From Pigoraptor chileana (taxonomy: Eukaryota > Opisthokonta > Filasterea), in NCBI GenBank assembly GCA_943704495.1, contig CALSCR010000776.1:1-28454 (forward strand): a stretch of 28,454 nt of DNA, in the 5' to 3' direction. The position numbers and the translations under genes are program-made. Position 1 is the first letter of the stretch, and each line of letters begins with the position of its first letter. The notes under the pieces were generated by a model. That model made no database searches. It saw only the letters and a program-made list of their open reading frames with translations, and had not been told where the DNA came from. Shown here one piece after another: positions 8,372 through 18,645 of this stretch.

Positions 8372-10562
8372 TCAGCACTCAGCATATTCATTCGGCCTCA
8401 GCAGCTGAGCCAGATACTGATTGCTACGGAGTGCGGCCTGCTCGGCTGACGAGAAGATCGATTCCCTCGCAATGTCAAATAATAACAGGACCAAAGGCGA
8501 TCTCACCTTCCCACATGAGAGAACGAGCTCTTGGATGGTAACAAACTTGACCTGATCAATTTTTTCTTCCCGGAAATGCATTCGATACTCGTCCGTGTTC
8601 AGAAAGAAAACGGAGCATGGGCCGGGCAACATGGCTGCAGCCCACAACGGCACGCACCAACAGAGCCGGATGCCATCAGATGGTGGGTATGGCAGGCCAG
8701 TACCAATTGACTATTCGGCTGCAGTGGCCCACTCGCACACACACATGCCGTAACAAAATCGAGCCGTTTCCAGTGGTATACTACTGAGTCAGACATGCCC
8801 CATCAACGGTGTCGGCTCAGTAATCCATCCGGCCGAACCGGCTGCGACTCAGCAAGCCAATTAAAGTGCGGCTTACCGGTTGATAAATCGTCTGCAAGTT
8901 GCTGCATTTCACTTGGCTTTCCGTTGCTACTAATGAAGAAAGTCGACACGTTTTGTCAGGCGGCAGCGGCGGCGAGTGCGATGGGCGCCTGCTTCAAATC
9001 CACGCCGCATGACAGCCCCGATTCACGTTCCCCGCCGCCAGTCTAGTCGCGCAATATCGCTCGAAATCGCCCAATCGAACGTGAGCGGAAATGTATCTGC
9101 AGTCAGTACCAACAACAACGGCCCCATTCAGTAGCGGAACGACTCAATGCGGCTGTCGGAACACCATTCGGGACACTGCCGTGAAGCGGGAGTACGGCCC
9201 GCGGCCAGGCTCACTGCACTACGACGAGGAAGAAAAACCCCTCAAACTGTTTAAACTGGCAAAGCAAAACACGATTAACAGCCGCTACTGCGCAGCGCGA
9301 CCGAGTCAGATCGGGACAGCGTAAGGTTAGTACTCCGTAAACCAATGAAGCCACGGCAGTTAATTTGTTAGTACTGTATAAGCAGGCCGAGCACTATTAT
9401 TATAGCTACAATTAGACTGTTTACTGCCAGACAACAAGACTTGTGACCAACTCGGTGACTAACAAGTACTATAGTAGTCACAGTCGGGAGGCGATACAGT
9501 AGTTCGACTGATAAAGACAGAGAGAGGCACTCCGGACGTTGAATTCAGAACTTCGGGTGCATAGCTTGAGGCGAACTCGTCCAATGGCACAATCCTCGGC
9601 ACCCAGCGGATGGCAGCGTTCGGCTCGGCTTTCCCTGTCGGCATGTCGTCGATGTTGGTTTTGGCGCGAAATGCTTGCGCGCAGCGTTTAAGATAAGTGG
9701 ATGGACCGGCGGCAAGGTCAAAGTACTCGGAAGTGGCGTGCATGGGGTACACTGCGGGGTCGGTGGAGGACTCGCACATAACAGGTTCGACGAGGGACCG
9801 CCCGAGTGCACATGCAACGTTGATGGCGGAAGCCAACACGTTAATCTGGTTCGTCTGTCCTCCCTGGCAGATGTCGACCATCAGAAAGGTTTCACGATCA
9901 ACCCCATCTCGCCAGCGTTGATCGCAATGGTCAGGTGTCACCGGCCGTGCTTGAACAACCCCATCATTGCTGTCAGTGAAGTTGTTTGATGGCGCTTTGA
10001 CATCCAGGCTTAGGGGCGTTGCTTGAGAGACAGTGTGTGCCCGCACACCACTGCTTTCGGCGACGCCACTGACGCAGCGGCGCTGGCAACAGTACGGATT
10101 CAAGATGCAATGCAGCGGCCGGCTCCGTCGTTGACCGAAGGATTGCACTCACGGATATTCTCGAAGCCACTGGAGCCAAGTTTGCTCCATCACTTACAAC
10201 AGTGGGCATGATCGAAGACGGCGTCGCATGTGCTGCCAAGTCGGTTGCCACGCGCGCCACCCGTATATTGCGGATTTCACCCACTGAAAGGCGACTTCGC
10301 ATTGAAAGCGGAGCAACCACAATTTTTAGTTCGGTCGCGAATGAGTTACTCGGACCACCGGCCGTGTCGGCAGCGTCGCTGAATTGTCCACGAGCAGGTT
10401 ATCCCGCACAGGCAAGGTGCATTCGACACCCGGTAAGCATTGGCCGGCTATGATGTTGCCGCCGCTCATCAGCGCAAGTGTAACGACGAACGCAAACACC
10501 AATAAAGCAGTTGCGTAAACCAGCGTCTTGAGTGTTTGCACCTTCTTAGTCGGTGGTGCCAT
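8372..10562 (-). CDS. O-fucosyltransferase-like type II membrane protein (partial exon model)
   Basis: Likely Golgi/ER GDP-fucose protein O-fucosyltransferase-family enzyme. The ATG at 10562 opens a short cytosolic tail (MAPPTKKVQTLKT), then one membrane anchor (VYATALLVFAFVVTLAL) and a lumenal stem. A later coding stretch, about 10010-9540, carries the family's N-terminal signature GGQTNQINVLASAINVACAL followed by GRSLVEP, and ends near IRWVPRIVPLDEFASSY. A short exon, 9095-9027, has a clean acceptor and reads YISAHVRLGDFERYC, matching the HxRxxD motif with its essential Arg. A downstream segment, about 8635-8509, reads SVFFLNTDEYR, like the nucleotide-sugar-binding C-terminal part, with a possible donor at 8508. 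Junctions between 10340 and 9095, and the last exon, are unresolved. Substrate and subfamily cannot be stated. Introns here have an unusual base texture. Confidence 0.6.
9027..9095 (-). other. O-fucosyltransferase HxRxxD exon
   Basis: A 69-base exon bounded by a CTGACTGCAG acceptor and a GTGAAT donor, open in the frame reading YISAHVRLGDFERYCATR. His-x-Arg-x-x-Asp is the conserved motif of O-fucosyltransferases, with the Arg contacting GDP-fucose. Both exon ends are phase 2. Confidence 0.6.
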
Positions 10563-11504
10563 TCCCAGGTCAGTGACGGAGCCGCAGACTGACCGCCCCC
10601 GGCCGGTCCGCGGCGTCGCTGGTCTCGAAATCGCCGCCAACCGAACAAGAGTCACTGCCAGTGCACTGAATAGCAGCCGGCAGCCAGTGCACGATAAAGC
10701 GACTTCAGTGTTTCACCGCCACAGCAACCGCGATTCGGATGTGAAACGGCCCGGTTTACGTACGGTTTCAGACACAGTGAGCCGGACGCCGGACGGCGGA
10801 AAATCCCGTCGGCAGTCAATACGCTCGTGACAGTCGGGTACGGCGGGTGCTGACGGACGGCAGATAGACGGCTCCAGGACCGGGTCATCTGACGTGTGCG
10901 GTTGTGAGCGGTTGCACTCGCTCACTGATGCGCCAACTCAGTCCACGATGCCCTTTAGTCCGGCGGGTACCAGACGGTGTTCGAGCGTTGCGTTGACACG
11001 GTGCCGTCACTGACGATAGTATGACTACTGAACCGGTGCCAGTGGACTTATGAATTGTCAGTGGCTCCGTTACTATCTACTGAGTCTTCCGGTGGTGGCG
11101 CGATTTGGCCACAAGGCTACTGAATGGTCCGCAGGCACACGTGGCGCAGTGCCATTGACAACGTCACAACATGCACACGCACACGCACACGCACACGCAC
11201 ACGCACACGCACGCACACACACACGCCCACACACGCCCACACATACTCACACACTAACACATACGTACCTGCATGGTGGCTTGTGGCTTATCGCAATGGT
11301 TTGGATCACTGAAAGGGCCACGCGCCACTCGCCTACTGCATCCAACGGGGAGCTCTTCCTTAGGGACAGATTTTTGCACTGCGTCTCTGATGCGCGATCC
11401 CTCAAATAGGAGCCAACCCAACTCCCAGAACAAGACACCACTCTCTCGTATAATACACGTAAATCAGTTTCATCCGCTTTCATTGACAATAATGGCAACA
11501 AATG
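10563..11504. other. Intergenic region between two minus-strand genes
   Basis: Lies between the 3' end of the RhoGEF gene and the start of the O-fucosyltransferase-like gene, so it should hold the latter's promoter. About 10680-11150 has the balanced CAGT/ACTG/CCGG-rich texture also found in introns nearby. A CA-rich microsatellite follows at 11173-11260. No gene was recognised. Confidence 0.5.
11173..11260 (+). repeat. Compound (CACACG)n / (CA)n microsatellite
   Basis: About seven CACACG hexamers run into pure CA, then two copies of ACACGCCCAC and degenerate CA-rich sequence. It marks an abrupt change in base texture between the flanking regions. Confidence 0.85.
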
Positions 11505-14500
11505 TCAGATTGGCGCCGCACTAGACGCCGATGTTGAGGCCACCGACGACCGCACAGACGAGGCGGTTGAGGGCGACACGGGCGTGGACCCTCCTCCGGG
11601 GCTCCTTTCACCACTCTCGCGGATGCTTACGTCCGACCCCGCGCGGGTTTTGGTCACATCATCAACGGGCGGCATCAACCCCATCGACTTTCTCTCCCTC
11701 TCTCGTTCACGGTCCTTTTCTTCGAGCTGCGACCGCCGCAGTAGCGTTGGCTCTGTTGCCTTGAGGCTTTCCACGCCCGCCAGAAATTCCTGCTTGGCCG
11801 CAGGCGACGCGGCCTGAAGCGTCTGCCGCCGCAGATTATCGGATGTGTAGAGGATCTGAAACACAGAGTCTGCAATGAAAACGAAAGCGACCGCAATATA
11901 TGAGTGACGAAACCAGACAGACAGTGAAGACCCACATATGATTTCTAACACCAAAAGAAACAGAAAACCAAATGCTCATTCGCTATGTGCTCATTTGTGT
12001 CAACGAGTGCACGATGTCAGGCCATCACAACAGACACCGGCACACAAACGCCACACACCATGCAAGCCCCACTACTATCCACCCACCGCCAACACCAGGA
12101 GCATCGGCAACAATGACAGTTTCGAGATCAGCCTTGTGCATGTACTTGTAAAACACGTGAGTCTTGGACTTTTCCTTGCGCTGATATAGAAAATTGAATT
12201 GCAAGAAGGCGGGGACGAAAATCAGTTGTTGCGGGAATGCATCAACGCAGCACTTGAAATGCTAGAGCAAAGCGCGCGCACTCATCGACACACACACCAA
12301 AACATACGCACCAGAATGGCCAAATACAACCAAACATCGGGGAACAAAAAGGCAGACAGTTAACAATATATCACAGCGAGGCAATCACGTGACGCCGCAC
12401 CTTTGCCACGAGAATGAGGTCGTTGAACAGGAAGGACCGCACTTGCCGCCGAGGGTGAAATTTCCCCGTGTCCTTGCCCTGCCCCTCCTCGAGCTCCACA
12501 AAGTCAGTTTCGGCAATGAAGCGACGCTGCGGCTCCACAAGAACCTGTGAGACAAAAGGTTGGTATAAGACAGACTCAGTTGGCCTGTGCGCGTTGGACT
12601 CCACAACTGGCACAGAGAGTTGTGGGATTCAAGTTATTGTCTAAGGCGTGAAATAGTGAAAGCGAACGAAAGAGAAAAACACAGAGAGAACTTCCACATG
12701 TCCTAGCGGCAGGAGACCAATGGTTTACGTGTGATTACTGCTGCACATATTCACGAACATGTGCGCGAAACTCACAAAGCTCTCGGGCATCTGCTTGACA
12801 CTGTCCTGGATTGCGACGACTTTGAGGCGCAGTTCTGCCTCGCGCTTTGCCTCGTTGATGTAGTTGGCAACTTCCTTCATCTTCTCGAGCGCCGTCACGA
12901 TGTCGTTGAAGTCGGGATGCGTCGTGTCTGTATTCTTTTTAAGGTCTGCACGATGTTTTGTGGTTGCTTACCATTGGTGTAGCGACGGCCACATGTGCTG
13001 CCAAAATTGACTATGTACAACAACATTGGACATAAAGAAACATAATTGTGTCTGTGTGGAATGCCATTGATAGACGAGACCCCCTACAACGTAACATGTG
13101 ACAAAACTGTCGCATCGGCAAAATAAAGAACGCGCAATTCAGAGACGAGCACACACACACACACACACACACGCACCCTCCAGGAGAAGCACGTAGCGAG
13201 GGACTCTCTGAATGGGCGTCAGAAGATGTTCTGCGAGACCAATCATCCTGCACTCGGGCTTCGATTGCGCCTCCTGCAAGAGCCAAGTGAGGGTGCAGGG
13301 CAGGAGCGTGAGTGTTGTGCGCCAAGGCATCACTGCACTCGAGTAAAAAGTATGCTAACCCCATGCACATACAGAATTCACACAAAACCGACCCAATCAC
13401 TCGTGCAGTGCGCAGTCAGCACCATCACAAGCACAGTACACACCTTCACAAACTGTTTGAATGTTGCATTTTCGTTCTGCAGGCGAGTTACAGTCTCCAC
13501 GGCAATGGGATAGTTGTTGACGAAGAATGTGTACATCTTGAGGTAGACAATCTGCGATGTTGGTGTCAGTGGTCGTTCAAATTAAGCGCCGAATGAGAAA
13601 TTTCCGTGATGGAGATTGCACTATTCAAGCCCGGCTTGCCCAGAACTTACAAGATGCAAGGCACGGTCAATGATGTCTGTGAAGTGTAGGCACCATAAAA
13701 AAGCACCGCCGTGACATGTAGAACCCACCAACTTCACAAAGACATCACCGACTTTTTGTCGCGGGGACCAATCCTTAACACGGGCCGACAGCTCTGTCTT
13801 CAGCTGGAGATTGAATGCGGCGATCGACTCCATCTCGGGAAACATCTTCTTAATTTCCGTGTTTGATATGATGGGCTTACCCGCATCAACTGCGGCGCGG
13901 AGGGGCTTGAGAAAGACCTGATGACATGAGCGAGGGACGTGAAGTGACGACAGAACAAGAATTGAGCATTGATGGCACATCCAGCACGGAACAAATGCAA
14001 AATAAGCCCCGCGACTACCCGGACACACGAAAATGCGTCCACCGACCTCGAGGATCATTGTGAGATTGTCCACGTACGACTGCTCCGTTGCGAGCAGCTC
14101 CTTCACGATATTTGTTCGCTTGGCATTCTGCTTTTCAAAGCGTTCCTCTTTTGCCTTCCGTTCGAATTCCAGCCGCTCTGCCTCCGCCGTTCCCGCCTTC
14201 TTGTCCCGCCCACTCCCAGATGATGACGCCGGCGCAGCTGCTGTGGAAACGGCCGCCGCCGCCGCCGCCGCCGCCGCCGTTGCACCCGAGCCCCCTATGG
14301 ACGCCGAGTCGCTAGCACGCTGCGGATCCATGGACGTGCGCCGCGAGGAAGCTCCAGATGGCAGCTGCAGCGCGTTTGTGTCAGGATGGTCATCCCCCCG
14401 CAGCGACTGGGAGTAAAGAAAGTGGGCACGAGTGAGTACTTAAGAGGTCGCAAAAGGCTGTGACCGTTGCACTTATTTGGGTGCAGACTATGAACCACAG

Positions 14501-15784
14501 CATGCCACATACACATATCATCGCATTCACACTTAAACAGAAAGAGGCAGGGGACCATCAGTTCCAACGGCCAGTAGGACGACGCTTGCAACTCACCGGG
14601 CGTCTGCTGCGAATGACTGCAATCCATCCGTCCATCTCTTTTCGTGTGTCGGCCCGCACGAGAAACGTCCTCGTTTGTGTAACAATCTTGAACGCGTGCT
14701 CTTTTCCACTTGCCGTGTCGGGCTCGATTGCAGTGATTGCGTACAGAGGGACTGATCGGATGGGCACCCTCGAGTCGCTGTCCTCGTGGTATGCGAGTTC
14801 GCTGTTGCGCAGCACGAAATAGCGGCGCTTCCAGCCCTTTCCCCCGGGTCCCGTCTTGGACAGGTAACCCTCCATCACAGGGAGTGACTTGCGCTGTGTC
14901 TCTGCAACCGCGCGCTCCGAAATGAATTTGTCGATATCAATGGTCAGTTCGCCTCCGAGATCCACCGGGAGCGACGAAGGAGGGCAGTGCTCAATGATGC
15001 CGTCAAGGTCCACAACCTGTATCTTTGCGGCGAGCTTGGGCTTCATGAAAGGCACCGCAGCCTTCATAATAAGGGAAATCCACCACGGAGGATTCACAAT
15101 GAGCACTCGCTTGAGGCGCGCAGGAAAGTTGTTCTGTATCATCGAAAGGAGGTGGTTTTGAAGACCGAGATCAAAGTTGCGCCACCCCGCACCAGCCATG
15201 TCGACAATGAAAGTGATGCCACTCCGCTGAGTTTCAAGGTCGCCGGAAGCAACAGAGAGCAGGTAAACGGCAAGTGCGACAGTGGCATTATACGATGCAG
15301 CATTTGCGTGGAGGCGCGCCGTAAAGAGTAGAATGGCAGCATCGTCGCGGGCACGCGTGCCCAGCAGAACAAGTTTGCCCTCTCGGAATGTATCGACGAC
15401 GTCCACCATCTCCAATTGCACGTTCCCAAACTGTGAGAAGTCAATTTTTTGCATGTTAAGATTAAGACAGCTCGTGTACAGACAGCTCAGACCATAACAG
15501 CTCCGTGCCTTTCATCGACATGGGATGCCACTTGCCTGTTCCGTGTAGTTTTTGTAGAGGTCGACGGCCCTGTCAACGTTGAACTTCCTCGCCATCAGAA
15601 ATCGCTGAATATATGCATCCTCACCGATTCGCCCCTTTGCGAATCCCGCAGAGACAAGCCGGTCTCGCATGTCGCCAAGGGCCGCCGTCTCTTCCGGGGT
15701 GAGTGGGCCCTTGAACGGCACAGGCGAGCCACGGGTACGCGAGGGACTGCCGGGGAGCGAATCAACAGATACGGCGTCCGACAT
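11505..15784 (-). CDS. SEC14-PH-DH-PH Rho guanine-nucleotide exchange factor
   Basis: Predicted activator of a Rho-family GTPase, recruited to membranes by lipid-binding domains. Ten exons: 15784-15536, 15430-14597, 14406-14047, 13917-13729, 13551-13444, 13273-13177, 12945-12776, 12544-12401, 12180-12087 (or 12096), 11869-11505. All junctions keep frame, giving 869 aa (866 with the alternative donor). Domains: CRAL-TRIO N-terminal helices (about 25-83), SEC14 lipid-binding fold (84-250; REGKLVLLGTRARDDAAILL), first PH (258-361; EGYLSKTGPGGKGWKRRYFV), low-complexity linker with an Ala run, DH domain (about 455-668; KELLATEQSYVDNL, then TPIQRVPRYVLLLEDL), second PH (670-790), Ser-rich tail. Intron 1 appears to be a GC-AG intron (CAG|GCAAGT). 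Animal DBL/Kalirin/Trio proteins have SEC14, spectrin repeats, then DH-PH; here a PH domain replaces the spectrin repeats. Confidence 0.85.
13151..13172 (+). repeat. Intronic (AC)n microsatellite
   Basis: About ten CA/AC dinucleotides inside the RhoGEF intron, directly downstream (minus strand) of the GTGCGT donor at exon 6, so the transcript has a GU-rich run next to the 5' splice site. Confidence 0.8.
14247..14280 (-). repeat. GCC/GGC triplet run coding for poly-Ala in the RhoGEF linker
   Basis: About nine consecutive GGC-type triplets within exon 3 of the RhoGEF encode an Ala run in the linker between the first PH and the DH domain. Such coding runs vary in length between strains. Confidence 0.75.
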
Positions 15785-16277
15785 GGTGTAGTTGTGCGTG
15801 GAATGGGTCGTGCCAGACTCCGGGTGGGAATTATGCTCAAACAACTAGTTGTGATGTCTCAACAAGATCGGGCCAACTCAGCGTGGTTGTGTCGCATTTC
15901 ATCCACCAGTCGATGGTCACACGCGCCCTTCAATATACCCTTGCACTTGAAAGTTAAGGCGAAGTATTGGTGCAAGTTATGTCCAAAGCAGCAGTACTTC
16001 CGACGATGAAGCTATAGTATCAGTTTTATGGACGGCCGATGTCGTGCGAATAGCAATAAAGTCCTCATACACTACATATACAGCCGCAGTAATATGTGTC
16101 TAATGCTCTGTATTGGCTTTTTCGTCTGCAAAGCGGTTTTGTTGTTTGCGGGTAAGGGTGAGAGTCTCTACTTCACGAGGGGATGATCGATGCGAATAAT
16201 TTGTAACATAAGTAAAATGTCGCAATAAACTGCGAGGACTTCTAATTTGTCAGCTCCGGGTCATCCAAATAAGGAAG

Positions 16278-16285
16278 TGACGTCA
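16278..16285. promoter_or_regulatory. CRE (TGACGTCA) upstream of the RhoGEF gene
   Basis: Perfect 8-base palindromic cAMP-response element, the site for CREB/ATF-type bZIP factors, about 495 bases upstream of the RhoGEF start. Less than one copy is expected by chance in the window; the only other perfect copy seen is in the promoter at 24083-24090. Confidence 0.45.
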
Positions 16286-16299
16286 GTTCTTCATCTGAT

Positions 16300-16305
16300 C
16301 ACGTG
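16300..16305. promoter_or_regulatory. TCACGTGA-type E-box next to the CRE
   Basis: CACGTG in a TCACGTGA context, 14 bases from the CRE at 16278-16285 and upstream of the RhoGEF gene. The same pairing recurs in the 24030-24090 promoter. Confidence 0.4.
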
Positions 16306-16363
16306 AGTATAGAAGGTTTACTTTCTTCGGGTGTGTTTGATGCTGCTGATGCAACGACGTAGA

Positions 16364-17884
16364 TCAGGCGACACCCCTCCTGCTGCGCTGCGTCGGCGTG
16401 TCATCAACGCGCACCGTATTGCTTGATAGTCCTTCCGTATTTGTAGACAGCCTTGTTCTTTCGCCGAGAAGTGGATCACGTTCTTGCTCGCCCTGCTTTG
16501 CATCAATATCGTCGACCGACTGAGCCTGCCAGAAAGCTACCCCGGCCATGAGAGTGCCGAGAATTGCGCCTGCGGCAACATCGGACTGTCGATATGAGGA
16601 AAAAAGAGGAATAACGAAAAGAGGAAAGATGGATGAGGCCGTGATTCAAGCGGAGAATGGAGTGGAGTGTTGAGGGAGCACTTTAGTTGTGTCAATGGAT
16701 GGTGTCTACATGCTTCATTGGGAGAACTGGACATGACACAAGAGGCCGAGGGCACTTACTCCGAAATGTGCATTGTCGGCCACTCGAGATAGCCCGACAT
16801 AGACCGGGAAGGTTAGAAGACCGAATGCGACAAGGGGCTTGAACAAGCGAGACGTTACTGACAGGAAGAACCAAACGTACATCTGCACTTGTCAGTAAAG
16901 AAACGAGGAATGGCCGGTGAGATGCTCGGCTGCCGATTTCTACTCAGTGAGACATCGGCTGGTCAAACCGCACGGAGAAGGCGCCCGTAGCATGCCGTGG
17001 CCAATTTGAGCCATGCAGTCACGATGAATTGATAGCAATTCCACTCACCGCCGCAAATAACATTCCGTAGAATGCGATTGCAGTGTGTCCAGATGGAAAC
17101 GAGAGATATCCGTCGTACACATAGTTGGCACACACATTTTCGTAGACGTACTGGTGTGGATACGGGCGCTGGACAGTAGGACTGCACAGCTCTATGAAGT
17201 CAGGGCGGTGCCTGCGGAATGAATGAGATCGGACACATGTTCAAGGGGAAGTTAGCACTCCGTCGGCGCGCGGATCTGCTTGTCACAAACCAAAGTAATT
17301 GTGTGCCGTGGGTGCCCGCCAGTAGTCTGCACTCGCTGAGTGACCGACTACGCCAACCGTGCCACTACTTTGGCGGGCTCTCGGCCCAGCCAGTGAGTCC
17401 ACCAACGTGTATAACGAATGTAATGGTGTGGACCGACTCTCCCGTAAACTCAGACTGACCCCCAACGCCGGCTTTCAGTGGTCACTACACTCAGCCGTAC
17501 GGCTGATACTACACGGTACCTTCCGATCGCGAGCTTCATCCACGATGCCCAAACGGCGGTGAGCACGAATCCAAAGAGAAAAACAATGGTCTTTCCAATC
17601 AGCCGGGTAGCCAAGTAGTCTGGCAGCAAGTCGATGTTGGCGCGGTATTGTCTCTGAAGTCTGTACTCCAGGACGAAGAGGACGAACAGCGGCACGACTG
17701 ATGACACAATGGCGACCGTAACCATTGGCACAGATTCGTGCAAATGAGGATACGAAAGTTCAGCATTGTCTAAGAAAAAGCCTCTGCGCTGAGGAGGGAA
17801 CGCCCTCGTAAAGCAGAGCAGGATCGCTGGAACACACGCCACAAGCAGAAGCCCGAGATCAAAAAGAAGAAATCGACGGACCAT
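16364..17884 (-). CDS. PAP2-family lipid phosphate phosphatase
   Basis: Integral membrane enzyme predicted to dephosphorylate phosphatidic acid and related lipid phosphates. Four exons: 17884-17520, 17211-17049, 16882-16760, 16585-16364; all phases agree and give 290 aa, normal for the LPP/PLPP family. The three catalytic signatures are complete: C1 KLAIGRHRPDF (117-127, created by the first splice), C2 SFPSGHT (159-165) with the acid-base His, and C3 SRVADNAHFGSDV (208-220, across the last splice) with the nucleophilic His and its Asp partner. Hydrophobic helices lie at about 5-25, 52-75, 95-116, 165-200 and 222-236, with a polar C-terminal tail facing the cytosol. The start is the ATG at 17884, directly followed by the first helix. 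Intron 1 is 308 bases and has the unusual base texture. Confidence 0.9.
17484..17514. repeat. 16-base perfect palindrome flanked by a 7-base direct repeat
   Basis: TCAGCCGTACGGCTGA (17491-17506) is a perfect palindrome. ACTACAC occurs on both sides (17484-17490 and 17508-17514). It sits near the 5' splice site of phosphatase intron 1, so in the transcript it would form a hairpin within the first 30 bases of the intron. Confidence 0.75.
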
Positions 17885-18395
17885 TTTTCCTACAATCGCG
17901 ATACTCAGCAGCTGGCACAGCTTAAGCTTTGAAAACTGATCTGATCATGTCGGTCAGGGACATTATTACATAGATCTCAGCCGGTCAGACATTATCCCGG
18001 CCTCCCCGCAACCGTGCCACTGAACTGAAGCCGTCTGATGCGGCCATCAATTGAGTGGCCAGATGGGGCTGCCGTGCTGTTGGACACAAGTAGCATCCCG
18101 CCAGCAGTAACCTGCAAGACTCGGCCTGCAGTCCGTGCGGCCATTGTTCTTTGATCATCGCGCGGACATATTGATGACATTCAGCTGAGGACCGACGCGC
18201 GGCACAGGCATTCTCGGAATTCACGAGGGTTTTATTATGACAGGGCCATGAAATGCTCTGCATGCAGCCCGCCGCATGTCATGGAAAACCTTTACTGTGA
18301 CGGATGCGCGGTCCTCATGCTCACTGAGTTTCAGCTCGACTCGGGGTATAATAGTCAATTGTAGTCCTGAATTGACCGGGTATATTCACTAATTA

Positions 18396-18415
18396 CAGTA
18401 CGAGACACCGTACTG
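18396..18415. repeat. Short inverted repeat (hairpin)
   Basis: CAGTACG (18396-18402) and its exact reverse complement CGTACTG (18409-18415) are separated by a six-base loop. Confidence 0.6.
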
Positions 18416-18631
18416 AAATTTGCCAGTCAGAGTGACAGCATTTTTAGCTGACGGCCGGCGCACCGCCGCGGCAGGCTCAGTCATGATCAGTGTTGATCAG
18501 ACGGCATACTGTAACAGCCGTAGTACTATACTGAAACGTCAGTTATTAGGAGATGCCGCCGGGCCGTCACACTCATCGGTGCTACTTAAACGGCACCTCA
18601 CTGACTGAACATTTTAAGCTCAATGTGCAGT

Positions 18632-18645
18632 AGTCGGCGCCGACT
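18632..18645. repeat. 14-base perfect palindrome
   Basis: AGTCGGCGCCGACT is its own reverse complement. It lies in the intergenic region with unusual texture. No known binding site is assigned. Confidence 0.6.

Larger units (their letters stand above)
15785..16363. other. Promoter region of the RhoGEF gene and 3' flank of the phosphatase gene
   Basis: About 580 bases between two minus-strand genes. It should carry the phosphatase 3' UTR and the RhoGEF promoter and 5' UTR. The recognisable elements are the CRE (16278-16285) and E-box (16300-16305) described separately. No open frame of interest was found. Confidence 0.5.

Noticed and set aside
8736-8796. VYHWKRLDF as a second fucosyltransferase HxRxxD-type motif
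   Set aside because: It looked like the motif at first, but the exon at 9027-9095 (HVRLGDFERYC) is a much better match with proper splice sites. Joining in the frame that yields VYHWKRLDF also does not fit the phase of that exon.
13651-13676. Possible 26-base mini-exon in the RhoGEF between exons 4 and 5
   Set aside because: It has an acceptor and a GTAAGT donor, but skipping it keeps phase and restores the DH-domain alignment (VFVKL joined to IVYLKMY), whereas including it breaks the frame.
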